From Nostoc sp. S4 (GTDB lineage: Bacteria; Cyanobacteriota; Cyanobacteriia; Cyanobacteriales; Nostocaceae): DNA of 64,000 bases. Position numbers and translations under genes: made by a program. The notes under the pieces are model-generated. The model saw only the letters and a list, made by a program, of their open reading frames with translations, ran no database searches and was not told the DNA's origin. Shown piece after piece: positions 52,401 to 61,699 of this stretch. Each line of letters opens with the position of its first letter. Position 1 is the stretch's first letter. The DNA lies in the NCBI GenBank assembly GCA_029379225.1, contig JAQYWR010000004.1:124001-188000 (forward strand), in the 5' to 3' direction.

Positions 52401-54146
52401 GGCAATGATAACTGCCACATTGCTGCCTTCTGGGATTTTCGCATCTTTGAGGGCGCGATCGCTCACTTTCAGAAGTAACAATTGCTGTGGGTTTAGTTTG
52501 TCTACTTCATTGGGTGGAATTTTGCACGCTAAAGTATCAATTTCAAAATCTTGAATGTATGCTCCTACTGGTGCTTTACCATTTGGTAAACCATACTCTT
52601 TGAGTAAATTTTCTTGGTTTTCTATACCATGCCATCTTTGGGGCGGTAAGGGAATAAAATATTGAATGCCATCGTAAATCGAACATTCAAAAGCATCTAA
52701 GCCATTACAGTTGCCGAAAAAGGCATCCATACCGACTATGGCAAGTTTTACAGGTGCAATAGGTTCAGTTAAATTATCTAATTCAGTTGTAGTTCCTTGT
52801 TCTAAAATCAGATGTGAATTAGTACCGCCGAAACCAAAAGCACTGATAGCAGCCCGTTTGATTGCAGCATTATTATTCGGCCATGCAGTAGCAGTTTTAA
52901 CTATTTTATCGGCGGAAATTGTACTATTTTCGCTAGCTATCGGTTCAGTAACATTCAGAGTTGGTGGAATGATACCGTGGGACATACTCAAAATTACTTT
53001 GGTCAAGCCAACCATCCCAGCCGCAGTTAATAAATGACCTGTATTTGCTTTAGTAGAACCTATCAAAGGTGCGGCTTGATGTTCGCCAAAGAATGTTTCG
53101 ATAGAATTGAATTCGGTTGTATCTCCTAACAATGTGCCGGTAGCATGGCACTCTAAATAATCGATGCTTTGAGGATTAATTTTTGCCTCATTATAAGCTC
53201 GCTCAAAAGCGAGAATTTGTCCTTTAGGATTGGGACTGAGTAAATGCTTGCCTTTGCCATCATTTGAAAGTCCATTGCCGCAGATTGTGGCGAGAATTTT
53301 ATCGCCGTCTCTGACAGCATCAGCATATCTTTTGAGTATCACCATGCCAATACCATCGGCGGGAATTAGCCCTCTCGATGATTTATCTAAAGGACGGCTA
53401 ATACCGTTTTCTGGAAATCCTTGAACGCCAGAAAATAACATTCGCACAAATAGGGAATCTGCACTACTGATTGCTCCCGCTAACATGACATCGGCTTTGT
53501 GCGATCGCAAATAATGAGAGGCCAGTTTAATGGCATAAAATGATGAGGAGCAAGCAGCATCGAGACATAAGTTAATGCGAGATAAGGATAAGGCTTGAGC
53601 AACTATCGCTGCTGGTAAGCCGGAAATCATCGCATTATATATAGATGCTTGATTGGCAGTTGGTAGAGTGGGTAAATCTAAATCTGGAAGTTGTAAAAGT
53701 TCTTTCAGGGCAGGTGTGATGGTTTTTTGGTAAATGGGAGAAAATAATTGATTGGAAAGTTTTGTTGGGAATGAAAGGTTTCCCAAAATTACACCGCATT
53801 TGGAAAGAACAGTTTGATTACCCCAATAACCGCTTTGGATAATTGCTTGTTTTGCAGCGTATAATGACCATTTGAAGGTGTTATCTAAACTCGCAAGTAA
53901 TTCTGGTGGAAGATTGTAGCCGGATGGGTCAAATTGAAAGTTGCGGATGTATCCACCTTTGAGGGAATAGGTTTTATCTGGTGTACCTTTGAGTGGATGG
54001 TGAAAGATTTTTGGATCTACTCCGATTTCTTGGATGGTTGCAGATGAGGTGGAGTCTTTTTCATTGATGATATTTTGCCAGAATTCTTCGGGGTTTTTGG
54101 CATCGGGGAATAGACATGACAATGCGATAATGGCAATTTTTTCCAT
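49410..54146 (-). CDS. hglC: HglC: ketosynthase, chain-length-factor-like domain and acyltransferase
   Basis: 1578 residues. Ketosynthase 1 (about 1-450) has the active Cys in LDAACSSSFYAIKL (near 197) and the two His motifs in ECHATGTLLGD and GSTKANTGHLL. A second ketosynthase-like domain (about 465-930) reads TAGENSAL where TACSSAL is expected, so the nucleophile is absent and it looks like a chain-length factor. An acyltransferase domain (about 1040-1400) has VFGYSLGETS with Ser near 1135. A Ser/Pro-rich tail ends in a helical segment. The order KS-CLF-AT mirrors PfaC and PfaB of PUFA synthases. It extends the heterocyst glycolipid backbone together with HglE. Confidence 0.88.
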   Translation of the reverse strand: MEKIAIIALSCLFPDAKNPEEFWQNIINEKDSTSSATIQEIGVDPKIFHHPLKGTPDKTYSLKGGYIRNFQFDPSGYNLPPELLASLDNTFKWSLYAAKQAIIQSGYWGNQTVLSKCGVILGNLSFPTKLSNQLFSPIYQKTITPALKELLQLPDLDLPTLPTANQASIYNAMISGLPAAIVAQALSLSRINLCLDAACSSSFYAIKLASHYLRSHKADVMLAGAISSADSLFVRMLFSGVQGFPENGISRPLDKSSRGLIPADGIGMVILKRYADAVRDGDKILATICGNGLSNDGKGKHLLSPNPKGQILAFERAYNEAKINPQSIDYLECHATGTLLGDTTEFNSIETFFGEHQAAPLIGSTKANTGHLLTAAGMVGLTKVILSMSHGIIPPTLNVTEPIASENSTISADKIVKTATAWPNNNAAIKRAAISAFGFGGTNSHLILEQGTTTELDNLTEPIAPVKLAIVGMDAFFGNCNGLDAFECSIYDGIQYFIPLPPQRWHGIENQENLLKEYGLPNGKAPVGAYIQDFEIDTLACKIPPNEVDKLNPQQLLLLKVSDRALKDAKIPEGSNVAVIIAAETELSVHQLQQRWNLPWQVKEGLLAQEISLPTEEQTQLETIVKDSLHHPVEIGEYVSHIANIMASRISALWNFTGPAFTMTAGENSALKALEVAQMLLATGEVEAVVVGAVDLAGGVENVLLRSQIAKVNTGTTTLSYDQNADGWTVGEGAGAVVLKRHDTALENAERIYAVIDAVSIGQAHSTVVDGETISQVCKQAFEIAGIQPTQVNYLEVCASGIPQEDAAEITGLLQAYPPVGDGLHCAIGSVKANIGHTYVASGIASLIKNALCLYHRYIPATPNWSGVKTPQVWEGSPFYVATESRPWFLSKNGTSRVSALNSIGYDGSFAHVILSEEGSQEERSSRYLAEKPFCLFPIPADDSSSLFAALDNFQKTIENSASLKATASEYFENFQKQSAAKYVLAITGRNQKELFKEIESARKGVNNAFERGGDWQTPNGSYFTSKPLGKQGEIAYIYPAAVNSYLGIGRTLFRLFPKVYNDLMVKSIYKRAADVELLVFPRSLKKLTTRELETLEKKLLDDSLAMFEAEMFCTRLLTTIIRDDFQVKPKYVFGYSLGETSMMVAQGVWSNFYEGSSSFNSSALFGDRLSGPKNAVREYWGLPKISSASDNNLWANYVLMASPEQVRECLKNEQRVYLTQINTPEEVLIAGEPEACQRVIKALECNAFPAPFDHVIHSETMRTEYGELVKLNTLPSQNIPGIVFYSAAQYQPIKLENGEIARSIATGLSQQLDFPRLVNRLYGDGAKIFIEAGAGNVCSRWIDKILQGKEHITVSLNRRGMDDHASIVKALAKLVSHRADVDLSPLYSVAQSGSQNKATLRTVVLGGQSITDSILTQDNRQIFGDLVEKCKGDRTKNQPQFLPESSLETRSTIFSQTSNPDNVSPLHLQPEKVSVKNIIDNGFEFKEEVKSSESTAIEQTITQPSFSPPTTTRKLRRIIHMSDLNKSQYQKLNANNSKITQAHTAFLQARQEFSQQMSQIIQLQLACAQNLLDEEPK

Positions 54147-54230
54147 TATTTTATCCTCAAGGTTTGGGTATTAGGCTAGAGATGACGAGCGGACGGAAGG
54201 ATTTACGCTGTTCCCCAAACTAGAAAGATG

Positions 54231-54376
54231 TTTTATGTCACGCACAGAGAAGTTTGAGCGGCGGCTTCCACCGTAGACGCCCGGAGGGCGGCTTGCTGAA
54301 GGCATCAAAACTTCTCCTATCAGAGACGCTACGCGTAGCTTGCTTCCCCGTAGGGGTACGGTGGGCGCAGAGGAGG
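54231..54376. repeat. Dispersed repeats between hglC and hglD
   Basis: Carries the same 40-bp core as 49217-49255 and a second one, GAGACGCTACGCGTAGCTTG, followed by TTCCCCGTAGGGGTACGG. It fills almost the whole spacer, so transcription across it is presumably uninterrupted. Confidence 0.75.
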
Positions 54377-54385
54377 AGAGAAGAG

Positions 54386-56101
54386 TTAGCTTCTGAGGAG
54401 TTTCATTGACCAGATGATTGCTCTGGCTCCCAGGAGGCGTGAGTAGATTTGTCCTTGTTGGTTGTGGATGATGATGTCGGCCGTTGCGCTACTGGGGGTT
54501 TTGGATTTTACTTCGCAGGAAACGTAGAAGGGTTCGTTATGTGGTGTGGCTGCAAATTGTTCGTATTTTTCCACTTGTCCGGGTAGGCAACCTTCTTGAT
54601 GAAAATGTTGTGTCCAAACCCACAGTGCGTGCATACTGAGGTCAGTTGTATATGGGTTGACCCATTGGACTGGAAATTGTCCTTGTTGTTGGTGTGAGAT
54701 TTTTTGCCACAAACATTGTGTAGTGATTTTTTCTGTAGTGATGTTTAGAACTTTTTGGATTTCTTGAAAAGCTTTGCCATGAAATAATGTATCTTCTCCA
54801 TTTTGATAAAAAGATTTATCAGTGAGAGTGATGATATTATCCGGTTCTAAATTAACTGCATCGTAAATGGGGGCTATGGGTATTTCTAGTAAGAGTTGGA
54901 TTTGGGCACTAAAATGATAAAATGTTTTTCCAGCCGGATTTTTACTCGATATTTTCGTGTTGAATGTAATTTGTTGACCATTGGTTTTAGAAACTTCTTC
55001 GACATCTACAATATATTCACTTGCCAAACTATCATTAAAAGTAATTCCTTTCAAAATTTTGAAATCTTGAGCAGCAAAAAATCTGTATCCTGGATAAAGT
55101 TGTTCGCAATAGTCAATCATCCATGATAGAGCGCATGTAGCAGGTAATACTGGATAACCAGCTATCACATGATCCAATAAAAATCGATTTTCTTCTAATG
55201 TCATGCGGCGGCGCATACGATAGGTACGGAGTTCAGAATCTAATTCTTGAGCTAACGGTACTAGGGGGCTACCAATGACAACTTGTGTATTTTCTTGATA
55301 GGTGGGATGCAATTCGTTGACTAACATTTGTGTCCCAGCTTCTACGGGAATCACTTCAACTCCTCGTTCAAGAAAAGCCTTCTTGAGTTCTGGTGACACC
55401 ATCCCACTATCCCAAGCTCCCCAATTGATTGCGACTACATGACATGAGGGATATTGTTGTTTGAAAATATGGGCTGATTTATTAAGGATTTCATTGGCGA
55501 TCGCATAATCAGATTGACCAATATTCCCATAGAATCCTGTTACCGAAGAAAACAAAACTAAATGCTGAAGCTGATGCGGATTGATACAACTCAGCAGGTT
55601 TTCTAATCCTTTAACTTTGGCAGTATAAACTTTTTCAAAATCCTCTTCTGTTTTCTTTTCAATTAACTTATCAGCTAAATTTCCCGCACCATGTACAATG
55701 CCTGTAATTGAGCCAACATTAGCCAGCTTTTCTTGTAAAGCCTGTGTATCTGTAACATCAACGCTAATATATTCGGCTTTAGCTCCTGCTTTTTCAATTG
55801 CTATGAGGGTCTTTTGAATTTCGCGGCTGGAGGTAATTTTGTTATATATTTTTTGCACATTCATGGGTGTGGGTTTCTCTCCTTGAGCAAGAAGATTTTC
55901 CATGATGCGTTTTTTCAATGCTGATTCTTCACAATTGTGAGCAAAATCTGGCTCGGTTTCTAATAATTCAGAGCGACCGAGAAGAATGAATTTGCAGGGT
56001 TGCTGCTGGGCTAATTTGATAGTACACTCAGCCGTAATCCCTTTTGCACCGCCGCTAACGACAAAGACAGATGATGGACTAAGCTGGGCTGTTTGGGTCA
56101 T
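54386..56101 (-). CDS. hglD: HglD: ketoreductase catalytic subdomain plus dehydratase-like hot-dog domain
   Basis: 571 residues. The front half is the Rossmann catalytic part of a ketoreductase: VFVVSGGAKGITAECTIKLAQQ, KFILLGRSELLE, VHGAGNLADKLIEKK, and the Ser/Tyr site in LFSSVTGFYGNIGQSDYAIANE. The second half is a hot-dog domain with the dehydratase motif HxxxGxxxxP in LLDHVIAGYPVLPATCALSW (His near 311). The structural N-terminal subdomain that normally precedes a KR is missing, but the C-terminus of HglE has one. The symbol follows gene order (between hglC and hglE) and remembered Anabaena nomenclature. Confidence 0.8.
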   Translation of the reverse strand: MTQTAQLSPSSVFVVSGGAKGITAECTIKLAQQQPCKFILLGRSELLETEPDFAHNCEESALKKRIMENLLAQGEKPTPMNVQKIYNKITSSREIQKTLIAIEKAGAKAEYISVDVTDTQALQEKLANVGSITGIVHGAGNLADKLIEKKTEEDFEKVYTAKVKGLENLLSCINPHQLQHLVLFSSVTGFYGNIGQSDYAIANEILNKSAHIFKQQYPSCHVVAINWGAWDSGMVSPELKKAFLERGVEVIPVEAGTQMLVNELHPTYQENTQVVIGSPLVPLAQELDSELRTYRMRRRMTLEENRFLLDHVIAGYPVLPATCALSWMIDYCEQLYPGYRFFAAQDFKILKGITFNDSLASEYIVDVEEVSKTNGQQITFNTKISSKNPAGKTFYHFSAQIQLLLEIPIAPIYDAVNLEPDNIITLTDKSFYQNGEDTLFHGKAFQEIQKVLNITTEKITTQCLWQKISHQQQGQFPVQWVNPYTTDLSMHALWVWTQHFHQEGCLPGQVEKYEQFAATPHNEPFYVSCEVKSKTPSSATADIIIHNQQGQIYSRLLGARAIIWSMKLLRS

Positions 56102-56218
56102 AAATCCTCTGATGTTAATTCGTAATTAAGAGATGCTATAAAAACCTGGTTAAAAGTTGTTTTTTATCTTCTCTGCGGTTATTAAAAAAACGAACCGCAG
56201 AGAAAAGAGATGGACGGA

Positions 56219-59200
56219 TTAAACTAGTTTTGGATTGGCAATTAAGGTGACTCGTCCTTGTGAACCGTAGGCAACTTCACCAATATAAAGATTGGGGTCG
56301 TGAAGTTCGGCGATAATGTGGTTTACTGACTGTTGAGCATCGATTCTCGGACTGAGGTCGATCGCCCGTGTAAACACTTTTGGCCACTCCCATCTCAGGG
56401 TTTTGGTTAATCCAAATAAACCAGCCCCAATCGCTCCAAAGTTGACTTTGTAATCTAAACCGAAAGCGCCATCGAGATGAGCTACTGTGCAGAAATAACT
56501 ACGTCCATGACGTGCGGTTTCGTTGAGGGAGGGTTTGAGGTGTTTAGCCATCAAAAATACATGCTTGACGATCGCCTTTTCCTGTTCGATGTAAGGAATT
56601 TTCCCAGTATTATTTGCGACAAAAATCGGATGTAGATGGATGAAAGCCCCAACCTTACCGCAGTGAGTGGCGATCGCTTGTAGTTGTTGTTGGAGATGTT
56701 CTTCACTCAAGTTTGCCAAGGTGACGCGGGTTACTCCTGCGGGTAAGGGCGATTGTTGGGAAATCACCGATTGGGGAAAACTGATAACTACTACTTTGGA
56801 ACCTTCGGCGATTAGGGATTGAGTTAATTTGGCAGTAGTCAGGGAACCATCATCGGTGATTAAAGTGATGTGTCCCTCTGGTAACGTGAAATCCAAATAA
56901 TCTGGCTTTGGTAGGGTTCTGAGTTTGGCGGGATAGCGCTGGATACTATGCTCTAATTCTGGTAGCTGTTGGACAAACTCAGACTCATACTTTTTTTTTT
57001 CACCTCCAGCTAGCTGCTGTAGGTAATCGACTATTTGACCGATGGTGCGGAGTTCTCCCAGTTCTTCGATATTCGGTTTGGGTAAGTCGGGGTACATTTC
57101 TTGCATCGCCCCCAAGATTTCTACCCGTTTGATGGAGTCAATCCCTAAGTCGGCTTCCATGTCCATTTCTAGTTCCAGCATCTCCACTGGGTAGCCGGTT
57201 TTATCGCTAGTGATGGCTAGTAGGGTTTGAGCTAAGTCTGGAAATTCATTAGTTGCGGCTGCGGGTTCTGCTTCTGGTTGTGGAGTGAATGCAACAACTA
57301 CGCTCACTTCCGGTGTAACTTCTGCTGGAGTCTGTACTACTTGTTGTACTTCGTCTGTTGGAGTCTGTACTACTTGTTGTACTTCGTGAATTACAACTTC
57401 TACAGAAACACTTTTAGAAGCAAAGGATTGCAGATATTCTACAACTTGACCGATGGTGCGTTTTTCTGCCAGTTCCTCTAAATTGGGTTTGGGTAGGTTG
57501 GGGTACATTTCCTGTAGCGCTCCCAGGATTTCCACCCGTTTGATAGAGTCAATCCCTAAGTCTGCTTCCATGTCCATATCCATTTCCAGCATTTCGACTG
57601 GGTAGCCAGTCTTGTCGCTGGTGATAGCTAGCAGGTTTTTATCCAAGTCAACAATATCAATAGTTGCATTGGGGACTGGGGACTGGGGAGTTTCAACTAC
57701 AGGTTCTACTATTTGGGGAGACGCGATTAATCGCGTCTCTACAGGGGTTTCGACTACAGGCTGTACTATTTTGGGTAGTACTGGGGTTTCGACTATGGGC
57801 TGTACTACTTGGGGGAGTACTGGAGTTTCGATTACAGGCTTTACGGGAGCGGGTAGGGGTGCTTGGGTATGTGTTGAACCGTTTTTCGCTACTGGCTCAG
57901 TTACAGGGGACGGTAAAGCTTCTACTATCTTGGTAGTGGCGGGTACTGGTGCCTCTTCGGTGACAGTTGTTTGTGTGGTGAAGGGGATAAAATTATGTCC
58001 TGCACCGTTGCTGAGTTTCTCTGTGAGTTCAGCGACTCCGTCTTCTGAGATGATTTGAGAATACTCTTGCTGTATGAGTTGAAAAAAGTTTTTGGTATAT
58101 TCGAGCTGCTCTTGGAGATATTGCTCGTGGATGCGTAGGGTTTCACCTTGTTGGGAGTGAAACTGCGTCATGCTGCGCTCTAAGCTTTCCATGACAACTT
58201 GCTTGAGCTTGGTGGTTTCGGCTGTGGATTTACTTTCACTCAACAAGGAATTTTGTTGCTGCATCAGTTGGAAGAACGCTTTGGCGTATTCCATTTGATG
58301 GTTGAGATAAGTTCCGTGAACTTGTAAATTCTCAGATTGATTTTGCTGAAACTGTGTCAGCAGGTATTCTAAACTTTTTAAAAGTTCTTGATAATTTGCA
58401 AGTTTTTCTGGTGTTGGTTGCATCTTAGATTCCTGGGCTGGTTGACTTAAAAGGGTCACAGGATTCATTTGTTGCTCTGGTTGGGTAGCGTCAGAAGTCA
58501 CACGGTTGATTGATGGGGTAGCAGTGGGTGGTGTTTTTTTATGTCCGTTAGTCTCTGTGACTGGCAGAGCTAGAGCCACATCTAGGCTGGTAAATAAAGG
58601 AGCCGCTGTTTCCAATTCAGGATTTGGTTTCACTGAATTCTCAGATAAAACAGCAGGTAATGTAACTTTGTGGTCGTTTTCCAAAGCTTGAGCGAAGGCG
58701 TTTTTCGTTTTTTCGGATCTGTAGTTGATGCCGTTTAAACGTACATTTAAAGTCTTCTTCTGCTCAGTTGCAGGTATGGTTTGGGGAAGATGGTAAGGGT
58801 CGAGGTTACTCAAAGCCATACCGATTACCCGTAACTGCACAACTGCTTCCCGCAAGGAGCGATCGCTATTCTTTTGGGTGCTGGGGTTCAAAGATACGGT
58901 AAGATGCGGGCGATCGCCAAGAATTTCTTTTACTAAGTTGGTCAAAATTCTCCGAGGGCCAAATTCCACAAAGCAAGTACCGCCGGCTGCATAGATGCTT
59001 TCAATTTCCTGTTTGAACAGCACGGAATTAGAAAGGTGCGTTTCCAGGATTTTTTGAATCGCTTGTGGTTCTTTGGGATACTGCTTGCCGCTGACGTTGC
59101 TGTAAACCGGGAGTTTGGGATTTTGGAATTTGACGGACTTGGTAGCGATGGCAAAGGATTTTTGAGCAAAGGCAATTAAGGGTGTGTGGAATGCTGCCGA

Positions 59201-61699
59201 TACAGGCAACAATACAGCCGTATATCCTTTGTCTTGTAATGCTTGACGGACTTTGGCGATTTCTGCGGTCGGCCCGGCTAAGACAAATTGACTGGGAGAA
59301 TTTTGATTGGCGATCGTAACTTGCGGAAAATGCCTGATTACTGCTTCAACTTTGCTGATGTCTTCTTTGACAGCCAGCATACTACCTGCATCGTGGTCTG
59401 GATCTTCGGGTGCCGCCATTGCTTGACCCCTAGCTTTTACCAGGAACAGGTAATCTTCGGTAGTCAAAACTCCCGCAGCCCACAAGGCTGTTAGTTCGCC
59501 AAAGCTGTGTCCAGCCACAAAATCCGAGCGAAATCCAGCTTGTTGCAATATGGTGTACATCCCTGCACTCAACACCCCGATGGCTGGTTGAGCGTATTCT
59601 GTGCGTTGTAAGGCAGCAATTTGGACATTTTTTTCTGCCTCTTCAAACACAGGATGCGGAAAAACGATTTCCGATAACGGCTGCAAATTATCTTTGAGCA
59701 ACAAACTATCCATATAGCCATGCAAACGCTGCATCATCGGGAAATTCATCACCAGTTCCCGTCCCATGTCCAAGTATTGCGAACCTTGACCAGAAAATAA
59801 GGCTACAACTTTTCCACCCAACTCCACACCAGAAGCGCGGTAATAAATCCCTTGGGGATGTTCCCAAGATGTTGCTGACCCTTTGTTTTTCAGCCAGTCA
59901 ATGCTAACTTGCAGTAATTTGCAAGTCTCTTCGAGGTTCTGGGCTACAAATCCAAATCTGGCAGCAGAGAGGGGAATCTCTAGAGTTTTGCACTCATTGA
60001 CTAATTGTGCATAATGTGTCTGGGCTTGGGGCGATACTCCTGCGGAGTCACTTCGTGAACGCAATTTTGCTAAAATCTCTTCAGATTTAGTGAGCAATTC
60101 GGATGGGGTAGCAGCAAACACCAGCACTTCATTAGCCCCACTGTGTAAGCGATAGGCGTGATTTGGGTCGGCTTGATGTTCTTCTAAGACGACGTGATAA
60201 TTGGTGCCGCCGAAGCCAAAAGAACTCACGCCTGCACGTCTAGGTGCTTCGCCTTCAGCACGAATCCAAGGTCTGGTTTCGGTATTCAAATAAAAGGCGG
60301 AATTTTTAATATTAAGTTTCGGGTTCGGCTGAGTAATGTTAATTGTCGGCGGTAATACTTTGTGATGTAGCGCCAAAGCTGTTTTAATCAAACTCGCCGC
60401 ACCCGCAGCTGCTTTGGTGTGTCCGATTTGGGATTTCACGCTACCCAAAGCAATATGCTGCTTTTTAGAATCATGCTCAGCAAAAAAGTCCTGTAAAGAA
60501 CCGAATTCTGTCGGATCTCCAGCCATTGTGCCGGTGCCATGTGCTTCCATCAAACCAACCGTGGCCGGAGAAAAGCCTGCATCTTCATAAGCACGTTCTA
60601 AGGCTTTGACTTGGCCTTCTTTGCGGGGAGCATAAATGCTCTTGTAGCGTCCATCGCTGGAGGTGCCAATACCTTTAATCACAGCATAGATTTTATCGTT
60701 GTCCCGTTCGGCGTCTTCGAGGCGTTTGAGGACAATCATGCAGATACCTTCACCCAGCATCATCCCATCAGATTGAGCATCGAAAGGTTTAACTTTTTCA
60801 CTGGGAGAAACGGCTGGTGTTTTGCTGAAGGAGATGTAAGCCATGATGGTGTTGTCAGTATCAACACCACCAGTCAGCATCATGTCAGAACGATATTCGA
60901 CTAGTTCGCTGATTGCCATTTTTAAAGCACCAAAGGAACTAGCACAAGCAGCATCAACTACACAATTCATCCCGCCAAAGTTGAGACGATTGGCAATTCT
61001 ACCTGCAACTACGTTGGCTAGCATTCCGGGGAAGGCGTTTTCGTCCCATTTGACGTATGCACTTTTGATTTTCTCAACAATTTTTTGTGTATCTTCGTCA
61101 GATAAACCGCTACTTTTGAGGGCTTTTTCCCAAATCGGATATTCTAACCTCGCAGAAAGTGGCATTCCTAACTGCTTGGCCATAGCTACGCCTAAAATTA
61201 CCCCAACCATTTCGCGGTTGAATTCGCGTTGTTCGCCATAGCCAGCATCTTCCATCGCTTCTTTTGCAACCACTAAACTTAATAGTTGCGATACATCTGT
61301 AACTTCTAAAATGCTGGGGGGAATGCCAAATTCCATCGGATTAAAATCTACCTCTGGAATAAATCCACCTCTTTTACAATAGGTTTTATCTTCAGGAGTT
61401 CTGGGATTTGGGTCGTAATAATCTTCGACGCTCCAGTGGGTGGCAGGAACATCAGTAATGCAGTCAATTTTATTTACTATATTTTGCCAATATTCGCGTA
61501 AATTTCTGGCTTGGGGTAATAGAGAAGCCATGCCAACAATGGCTATAGGATTGTGTTGTAATTGTCTGTTAATCTTGTGGATAGAAACTGATTTGTCTGA
61601 GTTCATTTTTTTTTCCTCTATAGACCTAATTACAGCCTGTTCACAATTATTAATCAGGCTCTCTAACTCTGCTAAGGCAGTATCAATTTGAGCAGACAT
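56219..61699 (-). CDS. hglE: HglE: large polyketide synthase KS-AT-ACP-ACP with C-terminal KR half-domain
   Basis: 1826 residues. Ketosynthase (about 45-500) with Cys252 (VVDAACASSF), MEAHGTGTMAGDPTEF and GSVKSQIGHTKAAAG. Acyltransferase (about 635-950) with GHSFGELTALWAAG, Ser near 731. A low-complexity region with two coiled-coil stretches (1130-1260) and Pro/Val/Thr linker (PVVETPVLP repeats) follows. Two tandem ACPs are near 1350-1420 and 1485-1555, each with GIDSIKRVEIL (Ser near 1384 and 1518). The last 220 residues (TLITDDGSLTTAKLTQSL) look like the structural half of a ketoreductase whose catalytic half is HglD. It is first in the operon and would start the glycolipid chain. Two repeat insertions lie inside (57718-57739 and 60031-60062). 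Confidence 0.9.
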   Translation of the reverse strand: MSAQIDTALAELESLINNCEQAVIRSIEEKKMNSDKSVSIHKINRQLQHNPIAIVGMASLLPQARNLREYWQNIVNKIDCITDVPATHWSVEDYYDPNPRTPEDKTYCKRGGFIPEVDFNPMEFGIPPSILEVTDVSQLLSLVVAKEAMEDAGYGEQREFNREMVGVILGVAMAKQLGMPLSARLEYPIWEKALKSSGLSDEDTQKIVEKIKSAYVKWDENAFPGMLANVVAGRIANRLNFGGMNCVVDAACASSFGALKMAISELVEYRSDMMLTGGVDTDNTIMAYISFSKTPAVSPSEKVKPFDAQSDGMMLGEGICMIVLKRLEDAERDNDKIYAVIKGIGTSSDGRYKSIYAPRKEGQVKALERAYEDAGFSPATVGLMEAHGTGTMAGDPTEFGSLQDFFAEHDSKKQHIALGSVKSQIGHTKAAAGAASLIKTALALHHKVLPPTINITQPNPKLNIKNSAFYLNTETRPWIRAEGEAPRRAGVSSFGFGGTNYHVVLEEHQADPNHAYRLHSGANEVLVFAATPSELLTKSEEILAKLRSRSDSAGVSPQAQTHYAQLVNECKTLEIPLSAARFGFVAQNLEETCKLLQVSIDWLKNKGSATSWEHPQGIYYRASGVELGGKVVALFSGQGSQYLDMGRELVMNFPMMQRLHGYMDSLLLKDNLQPLSEIVFPHPVFEEAEKNVQIAALQRTEYAQPAIGVLSAGMYTILQQAGFRSDFVAGHSFGELTALWAAGVLTTEDYLFLVKARGQAMAAPEDPDHDAGSMLAVKEDISKVEAVIRHFPQVTIANQNSPSQFVLAGPTAEIAKVRQALQDKGYTAVLLPVSAAFHTPLIAFAQKSFAIATKSVKFQNPKLPVYSNVSGKQYPKEPQAIQKILETHLSNSVLFKQEIESIYAAGGTCFVEFGPRRILTNLVKEILGDRPHLTVSLNPSTQKNSDRSLREAVVQLRVIGMALSNLDPYHLPQTIPATEQKKTLNVRLNGINYRSEKTKNAFAQALENDHKVTLPAVLSENSVKPNPELETAAPLFTSLDVALALPVTETNGHKKTPPTATPSINRVTSDATQPEQQMNPVTLLSQPAQESKMQPTPEKLANYQELLKSLEYLLTQFQQNQSENLQVHGTYLNHQMEYAKAFFQLMQQQNSLLSESKSTAETTKLKQVVMESLERSMTQFHSQQGETLRIHEQYLQEQLEYTKNFFQLIQQEYSQIISEDGVAELTEKLSNGAGHNFIPFTTQTTVTEEAPVPATTKIVEALPSPVTEPVAKNGSTHTQAPLPAPVKPVIETPVLPQVVQPIVETPVLPKIVQPVVETPVETRLIASPQIVEPVVETPQSPVPNATIDIVDLDKNLLAITSDKTGYPVEMLEMDMDMEADLGIDSIKRVEILGALQEMYPNLPKPNLEELAEKRTIGQVVEYLQSFASKSVSVEVVIHEVQQVVQTPTDEVQQVVQTPAEVTPEVSVVVAFTPQPEAEPAAATNEFPDLAQTLLAITSDKTGYPVEMLELEMDMEADLGIDSIKRVEILGAMQEMYPDLPKPNIEELGELRTIGQIVDYLQQLAGGEKKKYESEFVQQLPELEHSIQRYPAKLRTLPKPDYLDFTLPEGHITLITDDGSLTTAKLTQSLIAEGSKVVVISFPQSVISQQSPLPAGVTRVTLANLSEEHLQQQLQAIATHCGKVGAFIHLHPIFVANNTGKIPYIEQEKAIVKHVFLMAKHLKPSLNETARHGRSYFCTVAHLDGAFGLDYKVNFGAIGAGLFGLTKTLRWEWPKVFTRAIDLSPRIDAQQSVNHIIAELHDPNLYIGEVAYGSQGRVTLIANPKLV
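57718..57739. repeat. 22-bp perfect palindrome inside hglE, encoding part of the linker
   Basis: Arms GAGACGCGATT and AATCGCGTCTC. Encodes VETRLIAS (about residues 1320-1327) in frame within Pro/Val-rich linker repeats. A half-site of the same type, GAGACGCGATTA, occurs at 10560-10600. Confidence 0.8.
60031..60062. repeat. Small repeat inside hglE after the ketosynthase domain
   Basis: Contains the palindrome ACTCCTGCGGAGT and CACTTCGTG, a combination typical of dispersed repeats in Nostocales. Encodes RSRSDSAGVSPQ (about 546-557) in frame. Confidence 0.6.
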
